Source: Actinomycetota bacterium
GTDB taxonomy: Bacteria > Actinomycetota > Thermoleophilia > Solirubrobacterales > Solirubrobacteraceae
Assembly (NCBI GenBank): GCA_005788585.1
Contig: SYBY01000101.1
Coordinates: forward strand, 1-9,555
DNA length: 9,555 nt
Direction of reading: 5' to 3'
In this document: one piece after another, positions 7,116-9,555 of the stretch
Layout: each line of letters begins with the position of its first letter
Position numbering within the stretch: the stretch's first letter is position 1
Made by a program: the position numbers and the translations under genes
The notes under the pieces: generated by a model
Databases searched by the model: none
What the model was told of the DNA's origin: nothing
The model's input: the letters and a program-made list of their open reading frames with translations, nothing else

Positions 7116-7145
7116 AGCCGCGCGGCTCGGCTACAGGTAGCCGAG
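7116..7145 (-). terminator. Hairpin pair over the M23 stop codon
   Basis: On the minus strand CTCGGCTA (7138-7145 complement) pairs with TAGCCGAG (7126-7133 complement), an eight-base perfect GC-rich stem around a four-base turn; the turn's outer bases are themselves complementary. The stop codon lies in the stem. Directly after it AGCCGCGCGGCT (7116-7127) is a perfect 12-base palindrome that shares two bases with the first stem. No U-run follows, so this is a candidate for partial termination or an RNA stability element between the M23 gene and lgt, not a classical intrinsic terminator. Confidence 0.35.
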
Positions 7146-8336
7146 TGGGTCGACCGGGTTGCCGTTGATCCGCACCTCGAAGTGCAGATGCGGGCCGGTC
7201 GAGTTGCCGGTGTTGCCGCTGTAGCCGATGACCTGGCCCTGGCTGACGCTCGCGCCGACCTTCGTGCCGTACCGCGACTGGTGGGCGTAGCACGTCGACA
7301 TCGTGCCGGTGTGCTGGATGCAGGTGTAGTTGCCGTAGCCGCCCGTCCAGCCGGCGAGGACGACCTTGCCGCCGTCGGCAGCGCGCAGCGGCGTGCCCTC
7401 CGAGAGCGGCAGGTCGATACCGGCGTGCAGGCGGCCCCAGCGCGGGCCGAAGGGCGAGCTGACGGGCGCGTTCGCCGGCCAGATCAGGGCACCGGAGCCG
7501 CGCTTGACCTTGCCCGCGGGCAGCGTGCCGGCGTTCGCCGACTGAGCGCCGAGCAGCGTCGCCTTGATCTTCGACTGCTCCTTCTCCATCGCCTCGAGGT
7601 CCTCCTCGATGGCCTGGCGGTCGGAGCGCACCTTGACGAGCGCGGCCTGCTTGCCCGACTTCGTGCGGTCGTAGCCGACGCGGGTGCCGACGAGCTCGTC
7701 CTTGACGACGCGCACCTGCTCACGGCGGCGGAAGACGGCCTGCGTGATCTCCTTCTGGCGCTTCTCGAGCCGCTCGAGCTTCGCCTCGGTCTTCACCGCG
7801 TCGACCTTGGCGTCCTGGACCGTCGTGATGACACGGCGGTCCTGGGTGGAGATACGGCGGATGAACTCGGTGCGCTCGAGCAGGTCGGCAAAGCCGTCGG
7901 AGTTCAGGACGACGGTGATGACGTCGGGCTCGGTCGCCTTGTACATCTCGACCAGGCGCGAGGACAGCGTGCGCCGCGCGACCTTCAGCCGCGCCTTGAG
8001 CCGGGTGAGGCGCGCGCGCTCGTCGCGCAGGTCGCCGCGGAGCTTCTCGAGCTCGGCCTGCTTGCGGTCGAGGTCGGCCTGCAGCGTCGCCTGGCGGCTG
8101 GCGAGCACGTCGATCCGGCCCTGGAGGCGCACGATGCGCCGCGAGTAGGACTGGATGTCGACGGACAGGGACCTCTCGGCACCCTTCTTCTTTCCGACTT
8201 TGTCACGGGCGCGATCGATCTTCTTGTCGAGCTCAGCGATCCGTGCCTGGTTCGGCGCGGCGCCGGAGACCAGGGGCAGGACCCCCCAGATGACGAGTGG
8301 AACGACCGCGCACGCGATGAGCAGGCGTACGCGCAT
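7131..8336 (-). CDS. Secreted coiled-coil M23 peptidase (EnvC/murein hydrolase-like)
   Basis: Exported peptidoglycan endopeptidase or division-associated hydrolase, 401 aa. Residues 1-26 form a Sec signal or membrane anchor (MRVRLLIACAVV, then hydrophobic to about 23). Residues 30-135 and 165-262 are charged heptad-like coiled coil, interrupted by VITVVLNSDGFADLLERTEF (139-158), a segment typical of PcsB/EnvC-type coiled-coil hydrolases. The C-terminal M23 domain (285-401) is complete: Zn ligands His304 and Asp308 in HAGID, His352 in CYAHQ, and HLH 383-385 in GPHLHFE. It should therefore be catalytically active, unlike degenerate activators. Two cysteines, 339 and 349, could form a disulphide. 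Start at ATG 8336 is preferred because the signal peptide begins there and a TACAAT box lies just upstream; a TTG at 8384 in the same frame with AAGGA three bases before it is the alternative but would place 16 residues before the signal peptide. Partner proteins are not in the window. Confidence 0.9.
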   Translation of the reverse strand: MRVRLLIACAVVPLVIWGVLPLVSGAAPNQARIAELDKKIDRARDKVGKKKGAERSLSVDIQSYSRRIVRLQGRIDVLASRQATLQADLDRKQAELEKLRGDLRDERARLTRLKARLKVARRTLSSRLVEMYKATEPDVITVVLNSDGFADLLERTEFIRRISTQDRRVITTVQDAKVDAVKTEAKLERLEKRQKEITQAVFRRREQVRVVKDELVGTRVGYDRTKSGKQAALVKVRSDRQAIEEDLEAMEKEQSKIKATLLGAQSANAGTLPAGKVKRGSGALIWPANAPVSSPFGPRWGRLHAGIDLPLSEGTPLRAADGGKVVLAGWTGGYGNYTCIQHTGTMSTCYAHQSRYGTKVGASVSQGQVIGYSGNTGNSTGPHLHFEVRINGNPVDPLGYL

Positions 8337-8347
8337 TGCGGCCGCAG

Positions 8348-8376
8348 ATTGTACGAGGACTGCCTGCAAACCCGAA
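8348..8376 (-). promoter_or_regulatory. Candidate promoter of the M23 gene
   Basis: TACAAT on the minus strand (8348-8353), five of six to TATAAT, ends eleven bases before the ATG at 8336. The predicted start site is near 8341, giving a five-base leader and matching the absence of a Shine-Dalgarno for this ATG. A weak TTCGGG lies 17 bases upstream (8371-8376). The promoter would also serve lgt if the two genes are co-transcribed. Confidence 0.45.
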
Positions 8377-8438
8377 TGAAGCAACGGTCCTTGCAGTTGG
8401 CGCGATACCCGTCATGCATGTCCGGGGTTCTTCAGATG

Positions 8439-8462
8439 GGGTTAACCCACGGCACCTATGAT
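8439..8462 (+). promoter_or_regulatory. htpX promoter with GGGTTAACCC palindrome
   Basis: TATGAT (8457-8462), five of six to TATAAT, is followed by seven bases and then ATG 8470, so the predicted start site falls on or next to the start codon: a leaderless transcript. The perfect ten-base palindrome GGGTTAACCC (8439-8448) lies where the spacer and -35 would be, and no good -35 hexamer is visible. That arrangement suits an operator or an activator-dependent promoter. The regulator is unknown. Confidence 0.42.
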
Positions 8463-8469
8463 CCCGCCC

Positions 8470-9369
8470 ATGGCCACACGATCGAAGGTTCAGCTCAAGG
8501 CCCCGCCGACGCTGCGGGCGCGCATGCTGCTCACGATCTTCCTCCTGGGCGCGCTGTACGTGGCGTTCATGGCGGTGCTGTTCGCGAGCGGCGCCAACGG
8601 CATCACGATCGCCGTGATCGCCGGTGCCCTGTTCTTCTTCCAGCTCTTCACGAGCGACAAGATCGCGCTGGCCGCCATGGGTGTCCGCGAGGTCAGCCCC
8701 GAGCAGGCCCCGGAGCTGCACGCCATGATCGAGCGGCTCTGCATCCAGGCCGACCTGCCCAAGCCGAAGGTCGGCGTCATCCAGACCGACATGCCCAACG
8801 CGTTCGCCATGGGCCGCTCGCAGAAGTCGGCGACCGTGGTGGCGACCACCGGGATCATGCAGCGCCTCGAGCCGGCCGAGCTGGAGGGCGTCATGGCCCA
8901 CGAGCTCGCGCATGTCATGCACCGCGACGTCGCGGTGATGACCATCGCGTCGTTCTTCGCCTCGATCGCCGCGCTCATCCTGCAGTTCGGCTTCTTCTTC
9001 GGCGGCGGTGGCGACGACGACGACTCCCCCGGCATCTTCGCGCTCATCCTCGCGTCGCTCGCGGTCTACGTCATCTCCTTCTTCCTCATGCAGGCGCTCT
9101 CGCGCCAGCGCGAGTTCGCGGCCGACCGCGGCGCCGCGCAGCTCACCGGGCGCCCGAGCGCGCTGTCGTCCGCGCTCATGAAGATCAGCGGCACGATGGA
9201 GCGCATCCCGCAGAGCGACCTGCGCGCGCACACCGAGATGAACGCCTTCTACATCGTGCCCGCCTCGGTCAAGGGCTCGCTGATGAACATCTTCAGCACG
9301 CACCCCCCGATGGAGAAGCGGATCGCGGCGCTGCAGGAGCTCGAGGCGCAGCTGCAGGGCGCCCGATAG
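8470..9369 (+). CDS. htpX: Membrane zinc metalloprotease HtpX (M48B)
   Basis: Inner-membrane M48 protease that degrades damaged membrane proteins during envelope stress; 299 aa, close to the usual HtpX length. Membrane segments are at about 17-38, 44-62, 156-178 and 188-208. The Zn site is HELAH (144-148, catalytic Glu145), with third ligand Glu215 in REFAADR (214-220). The C-terminal STHPPMEKRI (276-285) is a family hallmark. The loop between segments 3 and 4 is GGGG then DDDD (178-185). ATG 8470 is preferred: TATGAT ends seven bases before it, and the in-frame ATG at 8458 lies inside that box and lacks a ribosome binding site; the latter would add four residues. pspAB follows after ten bases, so the two are probably one operon. 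Confidence 0.94.
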   Translation: MATRSKVQLKAPPTLRARMLLTIFLLGALYVAFMAVLFASGANGITIAVIAGALFFFQLFTSDKIALAAMGVREVSPEQAPELHAMIERLCIQADLPKPKVGVIQTDMPNAFAMGRSQKSATVVATTGIMQRLEPAELEGVMAHELAHVMHRDVAVMTIASFFASIAALILQFGFFFGGGGDDDDSPGIFALILASLAVYVISFFLMQALSRQREFAADRGAAQLTGRPSALSSALMKISGTMERIPQSDLRAHTEMNAFYIVPASVKGSLMNIFSTHPPMEKRIAALQELEAQLQGAR

Positions 9370-9379
9370 CCTCGCACGT

Positions 9380-9555
9380 ATGGGCTTTCTCGACGGACTG
9401 CTGGGCCGCAAGAAGATGGTCGGCCCAGCGCCCGACCGCCTCTTCGCGCTGACGACCGCGTACGTCACGCTCGAAACCGGCCACCAGATCACCACGAGCG
9501 GCAAGGCCGCGATCGTCTTCCAGCCGATCGACAACGCGGACTTCGACCAGATCGC
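9380..9555 (+). CDS. pspAB: PspA-associated protein PspAB (N-terminal part)
   Basis: The first 58 residues of a cytoplasmic protein cut by the right edge. The start MGFLDGLLGRKK, then APDRLFALTTAYVTLE (17-32) and VFQPIDNADF (46-55), resembles what I recall of actinobacterial PspAB, a roughly 190-residue protein encoded next to htpX and, in many genomes, pspA. Its biochemical role is not established as far as I know; it is linked to the phage-shock-type membrane stress response by gene neighbourhood. No strong ribosome binding site precedes the ATG, which lies ten bases after the htpX stop, so coupled translation is likely. The assignment rests on the N-terminal pattern and context. Confidence 0.75.
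   Translation, partial: MGFLDGLLGRKKMVGPAPDRLFALTTAYVTLETGHQITTSGKAAIVFQPIDNADFDQI

Noticed and set aside
7182..9452. Long plus-strand open frame of 756 codons
   Set aside because: It runs antisense through the M23 gene and then out of frame through htpX. The translation is low-complexity Arg/Ala/Gly/Leu-rich with no domain; a GC-rich codon shadow.
8233..9534. Minus-strand open frame of 433 codons
   Set aside because: Antisense to htpX and pspAB, compositionally biased, without recognisable motifs.
1..9555. CRISPR arrays, tRNA/rRNA genes, insertion sequences, phage or toxin-antitoxin genes
   Set aside because: No spaced direct repeats, cloverleaf sequences, transposase or integrase motifs were seen; the longest stretch without a gene is 133 bases.

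Overview
This is a very GC-rich, tightly packed chromosomal window with eight protein-coding genes, no RNA genes, no CRISPR and no mobile elements. The organism looks like a high-GC actinobacterium-type bacterium. The clues are TAnnnT -10 boxes sitting only a few bases before start codons, a secreted repeat protein of a style common in Thermoleophilia/Solirubrobacterales, and an htpX-pspAB pair. The lineage is inferred from style, not proven.

Layout. Positions 1-1221 (minus) hold most of lysA, diaminopimelate decarboxylase, running off the left edge. Only 20 bases away, divergently, lies a small alpha/beta hydrolase (1242-1937, plus). It converges with a 3-base gap on a large secreted repeat protein of unknown function (1941-3791, minus). 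A 126-base intergenic region then carries a promoter and a Zur/Fur-like operator candidate. It drives a three-gene operon on the plus strand: metal ABC permease (3918-4742), ATPase (4739-5500) and a second metal ABC permease (5497-6351). The genes are linked by 4-base GTGA/ATGA overlaps. No substrate-binding protein gene is in the window, and the ATPase ends in a histidine-rich tail.

The operon overlaps the end of convergent lgt (6343-7092, minus), the prolipoprotein diacylglyceryl transferase. Upstream of lgt on the same strand is a secreted coiled-coil M23 peptidase (7131-8336, minus), with a hairpin built around its stop codon. A 133-base divergent promoter region separates it from htpX (8470-9369, plus), a membrane M48 metalloprotease. 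htpX is followed after 10 bases by the start of pspAB (9380 to the right edge), a PspA-associated protein.

How it fits together. Most of the window is cell-envelope housekeeping: a precursor pathway shared with peptidoglycan (lysA acts on meso-DAP), peptidoglycan hydrolysis (M23), lipoprotein lipidation (lgt), envelope stress and membrane quality control (htpX-pspAB), and transition-metal uptake. lgt could matter for the transporter because the missing binding protein would probably be a lipoprotein; that is inference. I see no clearly new multi-gene system. The best leads are the binding-protein-less two-permease transporter with a His-rich ATPase tail and paired operator-like sites, the repeated near-leaderless promoter pattern, and the uncharacterised secreted repeat protein.
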